Positions 31,661 through 40,456 of a stretch of 64,000 nucleotides of DNA are shown here, piece after piece. The DNA lies in the NCBI GenBank assembly GCA_002483105.1, contig DLHG01000010.1, forward strand, positions 62,001-126,000, written 5' to 3'. The notes beneath the pieces were generated by a model that made no database searches, had not been told where the DNA came from, and saw only the letters and a program-made list of their open reading frames with translations. The position numbers were made by a program, and so were the translations under genes. This stretch comes from Bacteroidetes bacterium UBA7674. Its GTDB lineage: Bacteria > Bacteroidota > Bacteroidia > Chitinophagales > Chitinophagaceae. Within the stretch, counting starts at the first letter, position 1. Each line of letters opens with the position of its first letter.

Positions 31661-32366
31661 ATACCTGCTGATACTTATTGTTTGTATCGGGCTGTTGCTG
31701 CCAACGGGATATAGTGTTACTGCACAGGCAGCTGATACCGAGACGGAGACCAGCGCACCAAAGCGCAACATAACCGCTTCTGAATGGAAAGAACTTACCA
31801 ACGATAAAGATTTCTCTTACCGAGATAAGGTAGAGAATAAGAAAGTCCCTCCGAAGCAAAACAATAGTGCATTCGCTAAATTCCTCCAGGCCGTGGGTGC
31901 TTTTTTCAGCAGCGGCATTGGCCAGATACTGATGTGGGGGCTGCTGATACTGGTAGTAGGCTATGCGGTGTACAAGCTGATAATAGGCGAACGCAGCGGG
32001 ATATTTGGCAGGAGTAGCAAGAACCAGGGCGAAGATGTTTCAGCAGTAGTAGAAGACATCAACGAGACCAACTGGGAAAAGCTGCTGGAGAGCGCCCAAA
32101 AAGAAGGCAACCTGCGCCTGGCTGTCCGGTACAGCTATATGCTGTTGTTGCAAGTATTGCAGCGTAGTGAACTCATCCAGTACAGGAACGACAAAACGAA
32201 TTACCAATATGCCAGTGAACTAACAGACACACCTTACAAGCAACCCTTCCGCCAGCTATCCCGCCAGTATGAATATGCCTGGTATGGCAACTTCCCAATG
32301 ACCGAGCATAGCTACGAAGAGTATATAGGTACACTGATGAACCTGAAAAAGAAACTAGACAGATAA
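31653..32366 (+). CDS. DUF4129 domain membrane protein
   Basis: This 237-residue protein has a signal peptide or first helix (MNRYLLILIVCIGLLLPTGYSVTAQ). A polar stretch is followed by one membrane helix (about 85-112, FSSGIGQILMWGLLILVVGY) and a C-terminal soluble domain (about 140-237). The latter has the DUF4129 pattern LAVRYSYMLLLQVLQRSELIQYRNDKTN, then FRQLSRQYEYAWYG. The domain resembles protease-like C-termini in transglutaminase fusions but has no catalytic residues I can name. Eight-base overlap with the SpoIIM gene and direct abutment with the next gene indicate translational coupling. Confidence 0.85.
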   Translation: MNRYLLILIVCIGLLLPTGYSVTAQAADTETETSAPKRNITASEWKELTNDKDFSYRDKVENKKVPPKQNNSAFAKFLQAVGAFFSSGIGQILMWGLLILVVGYAVYKLIIGERSGIFGRSSKNQGEDVSAVVEDINETNWEKLLESAQKEGNLRLAVRYSYMLLLQVLQRSELIQYRNDKTNYQYASELTDTPYKQPFRQLSRQYEYAWYGNFPMTEHSYEEYIGTLMNLKKKLDR

Positions 32367-33788
32367 ATGTGCCGGCTACTTACATATTGCCTGTTTGTTT
32401 TCTGTCTTGCGTTGCAAGGTTGTAATAAAATACAGCCTGTGAACTGGGAGGTGACGCTGAACCAGGAAGACAAAAAGCCCTATGGTTCTTACCTATCTTA
32501 TAAAAGTCTGAAACACTTTTTTGCCGGTGTGGAGATAAAGACCTTATCGACGGGCTTCCGATATGACAATATTGATGTGCGCATGAAGTACCCTGCTGAT
32601 GGCAGGGCACTGATGATACTGAACGGACTGAGCTTTTATATTTCGGATGCGGAACTGGAACAGTTGATCAGTTTTGCTCAGGCGGGCAATGAGATACTAT
32701 TGTTTGGCAATGCTTTTGATGATAAGCTGGAAGAACGGCTAAAGTGCTACAAGCCCTACTACTCTCTTACAGGCGACCTGGAAGATATGCCGCTGACGAA
32801 TGAGTACACAGGGAAAGACAATATGAGGTGTATATCACTGGCATCGGATACAAATACTAAGTATGGTTACCAGGGAAGAACGCTGCAGGGATACTTTCAA
32901 ATTGAGAGCGGGAAAGAGAGCGGGAGCGGTATTGAGAGTGAGGAACAGAGCGGGAGCGGAGGTGAGACGGAAGAAGAGAAAGAACTACTGGCGCACGCAA
33001 AAGGAGACGAGGAAGATACGGCAGCACGGAATGAAGAAACGATAAGAGCTGGTGAACAGTTTGGCGAGGAGGACAGATATGATGGTGACCCTGTTGTAGA
33101 AGAAGAAAACTACATTGACGAAATTCCGGAAGTATTGGGTGTGGTGAATGGCAGTCCTAATATGGTGAGATACGCTGTAGGTGAAGGACATATAACACTA
33201 CATGCTGCACCGCTGGTGATGAGTAATTATTTCTTGCTACAGGACAGGAACCTCGAGTATTTGCAGGGTGTATGGAACCTTTTCCCGGAAGACATCACTC
33301 ATATATACTGGAACAGTTACTATAAACATCATGCTGAACATTCAGACTTTGGCATATTGTGGAAACACCCTGCTACGAGGTGGGCATTGACCTTGTCCAT
33401 CATTGCATTGCTGTTGTATGTGCTGCTGGAGGTGAAACGCAGGCAACGTGCACTGGCGATCATAAAACCACTGGAGAATACGTCTGTGACCTTTGTAGAA
33501 ACGGTGGGCCGGCTGTATTACAATAAAGGTAACCACCATAACCTGGCAGAGAAAATGACACAGCACTTCCTGGAGTGGGTGCGTAGTCACTACTACCTGA
33601 ATACGAACCTGCTGGATGATGTGTTCATCAAAAATTTGACAGCTAAGTCGGGATTACCGATAGAAGTGGTAAAGAACCTTGTAGAAATGATACATGAGAT
33701 ACGACTCGGCGGTACCAATATTGACGAGCCGTATCTTTATCACCTGGACAATACTATTCAACGATTCTATAAAAATAAGAACGCATAA
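32367..33788 (+). CDS. DUF4350 domain lipoprotein or membrane protein with an acidic low-complexity insert
   Basis: The product is 473 residues. The N-terminus has a lipobox-like end (LALQGC, C19). DUF4350 covers about 35-175 and resumes after an insert (about residues 179-254) made of E, S, G and D, with ESGSG units. One membrane helix follows (about 338-357), then a cytoplasmic domain with NKGNHHNLAEKMTQHFLEW. The insert is encoded by GAG-AGC-GGG type repeats resembling the repeats after stop codons elsewhere in the window. The start abuts the DUF4129 stop, and the stop overlaps the MoxR start. Function is unknown; it is part of the MoxR cluster. Confidence 0.82.
   Translation: MCRLLTYCLFVFCLALQGCNKIQPVNWEVTLNQEDKKPYGSYLSYKSLKHFFAGVEIKTLSTGFRYDNIDVRMKYPADGRALMILNGLSFYISDAELEQLISFAQAGNEILLFGNAFDDKLEERLKCYKPYYSLTGDLEDMPLTNEYTGKDNMRCISLASDTNTKYGYQGRTLQGYFQIESGKESGSGIESEEQSGSGGETEEEKELLAHAKGDEEDTAARNEETIRAGEQFGEEDRYDGDPVVEEENYIDEIPEVLGVVNGSPNMVRYAVGEGHITLHAAPLVMSNYFLLQDRNLEYLQGVWNLFPEDITHIYWNSYYKHHAEHSDFGILWKHPATRWALTLSIIALLLYVLLEVKRRQRALAIIKPLENTSVTFVETVGRLYYNKGNHHNLAEKMTQHFLEWVRSHYYLNTNLLDDVFIKNLTAKSGLPIEVVKNLVEMIHEIRLGGTNIDEPYLYHLDNTIQRFYKNKNA
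32904..32959 (+). repeat. Purine-rich repeat inside the DUF4350 coding sequence
   Basis: GAAAGAGAGCGGGAGCGG at 32912-32929 and a shorter copy, CAGAGCGGGAGCGG at 32946-32959, lie in frame and encode Glu/Ser/Gly runs. The first is nearly identical to part of copy A (6042-6079, minus strand). Confidence 0.6.
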
Positions 33789-34771
33789 TGGATACTACAG
33801 AAAATATAACACCCGAACAACCTGTTGTCAATCCGCTGACGGAGCTGATAGATAAAGTGCAGGATAGCATACAGAATATAGTAGTGGGGCAACATGAAAT
33901 GATAGAGCTCTTGCTGGCAGGAATACTGGCAGATGGCCACATGCTGATAGAAGGTGTACCCGGTGTGGCGAAAACACTAACGGCGAAACTGATAGCCAAA
34001 CTGGTAAATACCAACTTTTCCCGGATACAGTTCACACCCGACCTGATGCCGAGTGATGTGCTGGGGACGAGCGTGTTCAATCCGCAGACGGCAACGTTCC
34101 AGTTCCGGGCAGGGCCGATATTCAGCAATATGGTACTGATAGACGAGATCAATCGTGCCCCGGCGAAGACACAGTCGGCACTTTTTGAAGCCATGGAAGA
34201 GCGACAAATAACTATTGACGGGCATACCTATAAAATGCAGGAACCGTTTATGGTGCTGGCCACTCAAAACCCGATAGAGCATGAAGGAACCTACCGGCTG
34301 CCGGAAGCGCAACTGGACAGGTTCATGATGAAGATAGTGGTGGGCTACCCTACCCTTGAAGAAGAAGTAAAAATACTGGAGCGCCAGAGCGAACATGGCA
34401 TAGCTGAACTGCTGCAACAAGTGGAGGCTATCATCACACCACAAATTCTTCATGACGCTCGACTGGCGGTGAGACATATACATGTAGAAAAGAAACTGAT
34501 AGAATTTGTCGCACTGATAATACACGAGACGCGCAGTGACAGGAGTTTATACCTGGGTGCATCGCCGAGGGCATCTGTAGCATTGCTGCAGATGGCGAAG
34601 GCAATAGGAGTATTGAGAGGCAGAACGTTTGTAATACCTGAGGACATTATACATGCTGCTTTACCAGTGTTGAGACATAGAGTCAGCCTCACACCTGAAA
34701 AGGAAATGGAAGGATTGACAGCTGATGATGTGATAAAAGAACTGATAAGCAGGATAGAAATACCCAGGTAA
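33788..34771 (+). CDS. MoxR-family AAA+ ATPase
   Basis: This 327-residue protein is a complete MoxR ATPase. Walker A is GVPGVAKT with K62. Walker B is VLIDEINRAP with D118 and E119. The motif ATQNPIEHEGTYRLPEAQLDRF marks the MoxR group, and the C-terminal lid has YLGASPRASVALLQMAKA. MoxR proteins act as chaperones that activate or assemble partner proteins carrying von Willebrand or DUF58 domains. The start overlaps the preceding stop by one base, and the DUF58 gene, its usual partner, follows. Confidence 0.95.
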   Translation: MDTTENITPEQPVVNPLTELIDKVQDSIQNIVVGQHEMIELLLAGILADGHMLIEGVPGVAKTLTAKLIAKLVNTNFSRIQFTPDLMPSDVLGTSVFNPQTATFQFRAGPIFSNMVLIDEINRAPAKTQSALFEAMEERQITIDGHTYKMQEPFMVLATQNPIEHEGTYRLPEAQLDRFMMKIVVGYPTLEEEVKILERQSEHGIAELLQQVEAIITPQILHDARLAVRHIHVEKKLIEFVALIIHETRSDRSLYLGASPRASVALLQMAKAIGVLRGRTFVIPEDIIHAALPVLRHRVSLTPEKEMEGLTADDVIKELISRIEIPR

Positions 34772-34804
34772 TGAGAGCGGGTGCGGAGGGCGAAGAGCGG
34801 AATT
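34772..34804 (+). repeat. Possible purine-rich repeat after the MoxR stop
   Basis: Right after the TAA stop the sequence GAGAGCGGGTGCGGAGGGCG, then AAGAGCGG, resembles copies A and B (6042-6079, 6794-6830) in the same sense orientation, with a short deletion. Confidence 0.45.
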
Positions 34805-34824
34805 GTAAATAGTCACTTTAATTA

Positions 34825-36162
34825 ATGAGCAAAAAAGGCTACATAAGGAATCTATACCTGACGAAGACATGGTACTTGCTGATAACAGCAATTATCGTGT
34901 TGTTCTTTAGTGCGTTCTTTTTTGGCTTCATGATTAATGTGGCTTTGTTGGCGATAGCGATATTCTCTGCATTGACATTGATAGATTACGTGTTGTTGTT
35001 TGTAATCAGGGGCAACTTGAGAGTGGTACGAATGTTGACACCGCGCTTTAGCCTGGGAGATGAGAACAAGGTGCGCCTGACCATACACAACTCATTCCCT
35101 TTTAAACTACATGCAGGCATTATAGAAGAATTACCTGCGCAATTGCAGAACAGGAATTTTTATAAAAAGCTGTCGATACCGTTTAACAGTAAAGCATCCC
35201 TGGAGTATATCATCCGTCCAACAGAACGGGGTGAGTATGTGTTCGGTGAGACACTGTGCTTTATCACCTCGCCTATCAGGTTGGTGCAACGCAGGATAGT
35301 TGCTGGTGAAGCGAATGTGATAAAGACCTACCCTTCTTATATGCAGCTAAAAAAATACCAGTTGCTGGCTATAAGTAACAGTACGTTCTTAGGGGCAAAG
35401 AAGGTGCGCCGACTGGGACATAGTTTGGAATTTGAAAAGATAAAAGATTATGTGCAGGGCGATGATGTTCGCAACATCAACTGGAATGCTACCGCCAGGA
35501 GAGGCAACATCATGATCAATACCTATACTGATGCGCGACAGCAGCAGATATACGCGATAATAGATAAAGGCAGGGCGATGAAAATGCCGTTTGATGGTAT
35601 GACATTGCTAGACTATTCTATCAATGCCAGCCTTGCTTTGCTGAATGTGGCTTTGTTGAAACATGACAAGGCAGGGTTGATCACCTTCTCTAATAAGATC
35701 AGTGATATTATTTCAGCAGAAAGAAGGAGTGGGCAGATCACCCACCTGCTGGAAGCATTGTATAAGCAACAAACTGAATTCAAGGAAAGCGACTATGCAC
35801 ACCTGTTGTCAACCATGACTAGGAAGATAACGCAGCGGAGTTGCATACTGCTGTTCACCAATTTTGAGACCTATTCGTCGCTGGAACGTCAACTGCCATT
35901 TTTGAAGCAGATGGCAGCAAGGCATTTGGTGTGCGTGATATTCTTCAGAAATACCTTGTTAAAGGAACTGCAAGAGAATCAACCCGACAATACAGAAGGC
36001 ATCTATATAAAGACCATTGCTGACCGATTTGATTTCGAGAAAAAGCAAATAGTAAAAGAGCTGCGAAAACACGGTATCCTTTCCATCCTCACGACACCGT
36101 CGGAGCTAACCCTGGATGTCATCAATAAATATCTTGAGCTGAAAGCAAAGCAAATGATATAG
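34825..36162 (+). CDS. DUF58 domain protein, MoxR partner
   Basis: This 445-residue protein begins with two membrane helices (about 15-65) and has the DUF58 core near residues 195-280. The family block is YVQGDDVRNINWNATARRG, followed by a von Willebrand-like region with IIDKGRAMKM and LLDYSINASLALLNVALLKH. Metal-site residues of vWA (DxSxS) are not clear; IDKGR stands at the usual place. MoxR and DUF58 proteins are thought to work as pairs in maturing or stabilising envelope proteins. It ends the MoxR operon. Confidence 0.9.
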   Translation: MSKKGYIRNLYLTKTWYLLITAIIVLFFSAFFFGFMINVALLAIAIFSALTLIDYVLLFVIRGNLRVVRMLTPRFSLGDENKVRLTIHNSFPFKLHAGIIEELPAQLQNRNFYKKLSIPFNSKASLEYIIRPTERGEYVFGETLCFITSPIRLVQRRIVAGEANVIKTYPSYMQLKKYQLLAISNSTFLGAKKVRRLGHSLEFEKIKDYVQGDDVRNINWNATARRGNIMINTYTDARQQQIYAIIDKGRAMKMPFDGMTLLDYSINASLALLNVALLKHDKAGLITFSNKISDIISAERRSGQITHLLEALYKQQTEFKESDYAHLLSTMTRKITQRSCILLFTNFETYSSLERQLPFLKQMAARHLVCVIFFRNTLLKELQENQPDNTEGIYIKTIADRFDFEKKQIVKELRKHGILSILTTPSELTLDVINKYLELKAKQMI

Positions 36163-36213
36163 TTTCTCGTCTTATAGATAGAAACCATTCGTTTACCTTT
36201 AAAACCTCATTTT

Positions 36214-37836
36214 ATGAAGAAGATACTTCTATCCTTCTACCTATTTGCTGTGCCTTTTATCTCCAACAGCCAAAATTTTTACAACACCACAGATTCCATC
36301 GACATCGGCAACATAAAAGCCATGGTTCAAGTACATGGTGAACTCTGGCCTGATGAAGATCATAGATTCTGTGAATTTCCAAAGGGCTCCAACAAAAGAA
36401 TAGGAACCGCGGCGGGATTATGGATATCAGGCTACGATGCCGGCAATACACAACATATTTCAGCAGCTATATTTCGCGGTATCGGCGTTGACTTCTGGCC
36501 TGGCCCGCTGGACAATTCCGGCAATACGACTACTGCAACAATGGACAACTGGGCTAAGATATGGAAGATCAACAGGGCAGATATAGATCAATACCTCAGC
36601 CAGACAACACATACTGTAAATAATACGCCTGAAGTAATACTTCACTGGCCGGCTAAAGGCAATCAATATGCTATGGGAGCCAATAGCACTCCTTTGAGTA
36701 TAACTGAAGACATGGCTCCGTTCACAGACATGAACGGCAACGACGTATATGAGCCATTGGCGGGTGATTTTCCATCTATCAAGGGAGACCAAATGCTGTG
36801 GTGGGTTATAAATGATAACGGGCCAACGCATACCTCCACCGATGGCATACCATTGAAAATACAATTGCATATAAGTTCTTACGCGTACAACAGAGGCACG
36901 CTAATAGATAATGTAGTGTACTACGACTACGAAATTAAAAACAAGTCTGGCGGTGACTACAGTAATGTACGTATAGGACAATTCGCCGACCTTGACGTGG
37001 GTGATTGTTTTAACGACTATGCAGCTTATGATATGTCACGGAGAATGGCCTATCTGTACAATGGCTCAGATTCTGATTATCACTTTGGAACGACACCACC
37101 GGTAGTTGGGATAACTATGATAAAAGCTCCGGGAGATGGGGTTAACTATTATCCTGCAGGTAGCTTTATGGCTTTCAATAATGGCGCGCAAAATGGTTTG
37201 AATACCGATCCGCATGTAGCAGCTGACTTCGATCACTATATGCATGCTGAATGGAAAGATGGCAGTCACCTGACCTATGATTTCCAGGGAGCGGGCATAC
37301 CATCGAGTGGAATAGGCGGTATAGGTCCGCAAGTGGATCATATGTTTACAGGAAACCCGACGGACAGCAATGAATGGTCAGAATATATTGCTGGAAATCC
37401 TCCGGGAGACAGACGCGCCATCATCAGCACCAAGGACTTAGCCTTTAATGCGAATGCTACTTTACACCTGGTTACAGCGCTTGTAGTAACAGATGAGAGT
37501 GCTAACAATTCCTGCCCTGAACTGGACATAACAGGCATACAAACCGTTTGCGACACAGCATGGGCTGTTGCACAAACACTACAAATAGCAGAGCCAATTG
37601 GCATCCATACTCTAAACATTTATCCAAATCCTACAACGGACAAAGTTTACATATCGCCTACCATTGGTATTGATAAAGTACAAGTAATGGATATAACAGG
37701 GAAAATCCTGAATGTACCGGTACAAGACAAACAGGGCACTGCAGAAATGGATCTCGCACAGCTCCCTGCAGGCACTTATTTCCTTGGATACACCTACAGA
37801 ACACAACGCTTTGTGAAAAAGATATCAAAACTTTAA
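36214..37836 (+). CDS. Large T9SS cargo protein with type A sorting domain
   Basis: This 540-residue protein has a signal peptide (cleavage near SNSQ). The mature region starts NTTDSIDIGNIKAMVQVHGE and contains GLWISGYD, YDYEIKNKSGGDYSNVRIGQFADLDVG and a long Gly/Asn/Asp-rich stretch with possible calcium-binding DMNGND. Similar beta-sandwich surface proteins are common in Bacteroidota but have no defined role. The last 75 residues form a sorting domain (IYPNPTTDKVYI, VMDITGKILN, LPAGTYFLGY). Its leader has TACCTTTA, a near -7 box, about 15 bases before the ATG. It ends in a strong terminator. Confidence 0.82.
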   Translation: MKKILLSFYLFAVPFISNSQNFYNTTDSIDIGNIKAMVQVHGELWPDEDHRFCEFPKGSNKRIGTAAGLWISGYDAGNTQHISAAIFRGIGVDFWPGPLDNSGNTTTATMDNWAKIWKINRADIDQYLSQTTHTVNNTPEVILHWPAKGNQYAMGANSTPLSITEDMAPFTDMNGNDVYEPLAGDFPSIKGDQMLWWVINDNGPTHTSTDGIPLKIQLHISSYAYNRGTLIDNVVYYDYEIKNKSGGDYSNVRIGQFADLDVGDCFNDYAAYDMSRRMAYLYNGSDSDYHFGTTPPVVGITMIKAPGDGVNYYPAGSFMAFNNGAQNGLNTDPHVAADFDHYMHAEWKDGSHLTYDFQGAGIPSSGIGGIGPQVDHMFTGNPTDSNEWSEYIAGNPPGDRRAIISTKDLAFNANATLHLVTALVVTDESANNSCPELDITGIQTVCDTAWAVAQTLQIAEPIGIHTLNIYPNPTTDKVYISPTIGIDKVQVMDITGKILNVPVQDKQGTAEMDLAQLPAGTYFLGYTYRTQRFVKKISKL

Positions 37837-37856
37837 GCCCCTATATACTAGATGTG

Positions 37857-37884
37857 AAAAACCCGCCTCCCGAGGCGGGTTTTT
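37857..37884 (+). terminator. Terminator after the T9SS gene
   Basis: AAAAACCCGCCTC pairs perfectly with GAGGCGGGTTTTT; the two-base gap will open into a small loop. It lies 20 bases past the stop. Confidence 0.9.
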
Positions 37885-37925
37885 CATTTGTATATATTAG
37901 TGTAAATTTCAGGCTGAATTGAAAA

Positions 37926-39374
37926 GTGAACTTCCTTAATAAAAACTACAAGTTAATTCTATGGTTGATACCTATTATCAGCCTTGCGATGCATTGGCAG
38001 ATCTTTAACAGAGACCTGGTAGGAATACATGTGTGGCGGCAAACCCAAACTCAAACAGTCATCAAGAACTATTACACGGAGGACATGAATATTTTTCATC
38101 CCCGCATAAATGAATTCCGCAATGAGGATAGGATCATAAAAATGGAATTCCCGGTCATGCAATGGCTATTTGGTGTTTTCCATAAAGCATTCGGGAGCCA
38201 CATAGCCATTAGCCGGATACTTACCTTTATTATGGGGCTGTTTTCGATATGGGGTATATTCTATTTACTGAAGCGGCTTTTTGATAATAATATTATCGCA
38301 ACGATAGGTGCATGGGCATTTTGTTTCTCTCCCCTCTTCTATTATTACACAGTCAATCCATTACCGGACAATTTCGCGCTTTGCTGCGGTATATGGAGTG
38401 CAGGTCTTTTCTTCAAGTATCTGCGAAGCGATAAGAACGTTCCTTTAATTTTCAGCGCGATAATGTTGTCGCTGGCAACGCTTGCCAAACTACCATTTGT
38501 TCTTTATGGAGCCGTTGCGTTTACCGGGATGATCCTGACCATCAGAAAAGGAAATACAAAGGACGGAGTGAAAATAGCGGTGGTGTATGCACTTTCACTG
38601 GTTCCGGCGGCGCTGTGGTATATAAGCGCTATACCAACATGGGGTGAAAATGAAGTCTTGAAAGGAATATTGGACAGTAGCAACAACCCTTTTACCATCC
38701 CGGACCTGCTGCAACATAACCTGACCTCAGTATTACCGGAGATGTTGTTGAACTACGGTTCGGTGCTGTTCTTTATAGCCGGTTTTTATTTCCTGTTCAG
38801 AAACAGGAAGACAGCACATCCTTATTTTCCGATACTAGCGGCATGGGGCGTAGCTATTATCGCGTACTTCATTTTCGAGATGAATGCGATAGGGAAAGTA
38901 CATGATTACTACCTGATGCCTTTTTTGCCATTGCTATTCATATTGGTGTCATATGGTGCATTTCACCTATTGAAGTGTACAAGCAAATGGAAGAGTACCT
39001 TTACCATTGTACTACTCACATTGCTTCCATTAACTGCATACGTGAGGATACAACACCGATGGAATACAGAATCACCTAACTTTAACCCTGTTTATTATCA
39101 ATACAAAAAAGAACTGCGTGACCTGATACCGCAAAAGGCGCTCTGTGTGGCAGGAAATGATGATTCCCATTTTATATTATTGTATTATCTTGACAGGAAA
39201 GGTTGGGCTTTTGACAATGACCAGCTTGACGGCGTACTTTTGGCCAACTATGTTAGCCAAGGGGCTGAGTACCTGTTTATAGATAGCAGGATAGATATGA
39301 GATCAGATATAAAGGAACACCTGGGAGATAATATATTTGAAAAAGAAAACCTCCGGGTATATAAATTGAAATAG
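37926..39374 (+). CDS. GT-C type membrane glycosyltransferase (ArnT/PMT-like, family 39)
   Basis: This 482-residue protein has about ten membrane helices. The start is GTG, with MNFLNKNYKLILWLIPIISL giving helix 1. The first periplasmic loop has HVWRQTQTQTVIKNYY and FHPRINEF, followed by FPVMQWLFG, as in dolichyl- or undecaprenyl-phosphate-dependent mannosyl or arabinosyl transferases. The C-terminal part after about residue 375 is a small soluble domain. It should transfer a sugar from a polyprenyl-phosphate carrier to a lipid or glycan outside the membrane; the acceptor is unknown. Its stop overlaps the start of the beta-propeller lipoprotein gene by one base. Confidence 0.82.
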   Translation: MNFLNKNYKLILWLIPIISLAMHWQIFNRDLVGIHVWRQTQTQTVIKNYYTEDMNIFHPRINEFRNEDRIIKMEFPVMQWLFGVFHKAFGSHIAISRILTFIMGLFSIWGIFYLLKRLFDNNIIATIGAWAFCFSPLFYYYTVNPLPDNFALCCGIWSAGLFFKYLRSDKNVPLIFSAIMLSLATLAKLPFVLYGAVAFTGMILTIRKGNTKDGVKIAVVYALSLVPAALWYISAIPTWGENEVLKGILDSSNNPFTIPDLLQHNLTSVLPEMLLNYGSVLFFIAGFYFLFRNRKTAHPYFPILAAWGVAIIAYFIFEMNAIGKVHDYYLMPFLPLLFILVSYGAFHLLKCTSKWKSTFTIVLLTLLPLTAYVRIQHRWNTESPNFNPVYYQYKKELRDLIPQKALCVAGNDDSHFILLYYLDRKGWAFDNDQLDGVLLANYVSQGAEYLFIDSRIDMRSDIKEHLGDNIFEKENLRVYKLK

Positions 39375-40357
39375 TGCAACGAATAACAAAGACCTCTATA
39401 AGAGTAACAATACTGGCAATTGCTACATGCTTCTTTTTCTCTTGTAAGAAAGAGCAGGTATACTTTCAGAAAATAGAAGTGGTGGAAAGTAATACTACAT
39501 CCCGGCTGAACAGGATACAGTTTGTGAATGACACTACCTGTATCATTGCAGGCGGGGAACGTTTTCTGAAAGCGGAAGTGCTGCGCTCCACTGACGGAGG
39601 ATATACCTGGGTGTCTAACACCAACTTCCCCGAGACAGGTAAAGGACAATATGGTTTCGGTATAGACCCTATGGGAAGAGTATGGATGTCGGGATTTGAC
39701 GGTACCATGCTTTTCTCTGCTGACAACGGAGCGAGCTGGGCGGAAAGGCGTATTGGCAACTGGGAATTCCATGTGGGAATATCATTTGCGAACAACAACA
39801 GGATGATTATGGTGAATGCCCGGGCACAGAAAGGAGGGTCTATAGTAGTAGCTGATACAAACCTGCAGATACTGAAAACCACCGATTATACTTTCGGACT
39901 GAATGATGTACAAATGGTGAATGAACAAACGGGATACGTAGCAGGCTATGGCGCAATACTAAAAACGACAGACGGTGGTGAGACATGGAACTACCTGGAT
40001 GTTAAGAATGACAACTTCTATGCACTGGACTGCAAAAGTGAAAATGAAGTCTGGGCCTGCGGATATAACGGCACTATTGTGCATACTACCGATGGAGGTG
40101 CCAGTTGGGAAAAACTAAGAAACGGCAATAATATCACCGCGCCGAGATACAAGCTTCTGGATATCGTCTTTAAAGATGCCAACACCGGATATGCCGTGGG
40201 CGAAAAGGGGCTCGTGATTCATACCTCCAATGGAGGCAAGGACTGGGAAAAATACGGTGAGTTCACAGAGAACGCCTTACGGAGCATAACAATATGTCCT
40301 AATGGAACACTGCTTACGGTGGGAGATGAGGGCAGTATTTACCGCCTGCATCCCTGA
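39374..40357 (+). CDS. Lipoprotein with a Ycf48-like (BNR/sialidase-type) beta-propeller
   Basis: The product is 327 residues from a GTG that shares its first G with the previous TAG stop. A signal peptide ends in a lipobox (FFFSC, C24). The remainder consists of about six blades with the repeated signature STDGGYTWV, SADNGASWA, TTDGGETWN, TTDGGASWE and TSNGGKDWE, typical of the Ycf48-like family. Ycf48 itself helps assemble photosystem II, but in Bacteroidota such propellers serve unknown roles. Coupling to the glycosyltransferase suggests a shared substrate or complex. Confidence 0.85.
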   Translation: MQRITKTSIRVTILAIATCFFFSCKKEQVYFQKIEVVESNTTSRLNRIQFVNDTTCIIAGGERFLKAEVLRSTDGGYTWVSNTNFPETGKGQYGFGIDPMGRVWMSGFDGTMLFSADNGASWAERRIGNWEFHVGISFANNNRMIMVNARAQKGGSIVVADTNLQILKTTDYTFGLNDVQMVNEQTGYVAGYGAILKTTDGGETWNYLDVKNDNFYALDCKSENEVWACGYNGTIVHTTDGGASWEKLRNGNNITAPRYKLLDIVFKDANTGYAVGEKGLVIHTSNGGKDWEKYGEFTENALRSITICPNGTLLTVGDEGSIYRLHP

Positions 40358-40414
40358 TATTTGTTTCCGACACATGTCTTTTAAAAATTGATAAGGCTAA
40401 TCCAACTTATAACT

Positions 40415-40422
40415 TATTTTTG
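40415..40422 (+). promoter_or_regulatory. -7 promoter box for lysS
   Basis: TATTTTTG is an exact TAnnTTTG, 34 bases before the ATG at 40457. A TTG at 40388 may be part of a -33 element, though the spacing is loose. Confidence 0.6.
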
Positions 40423-40456
40423 CACACAGTTAATCGATTAAATACAAAATATAATA

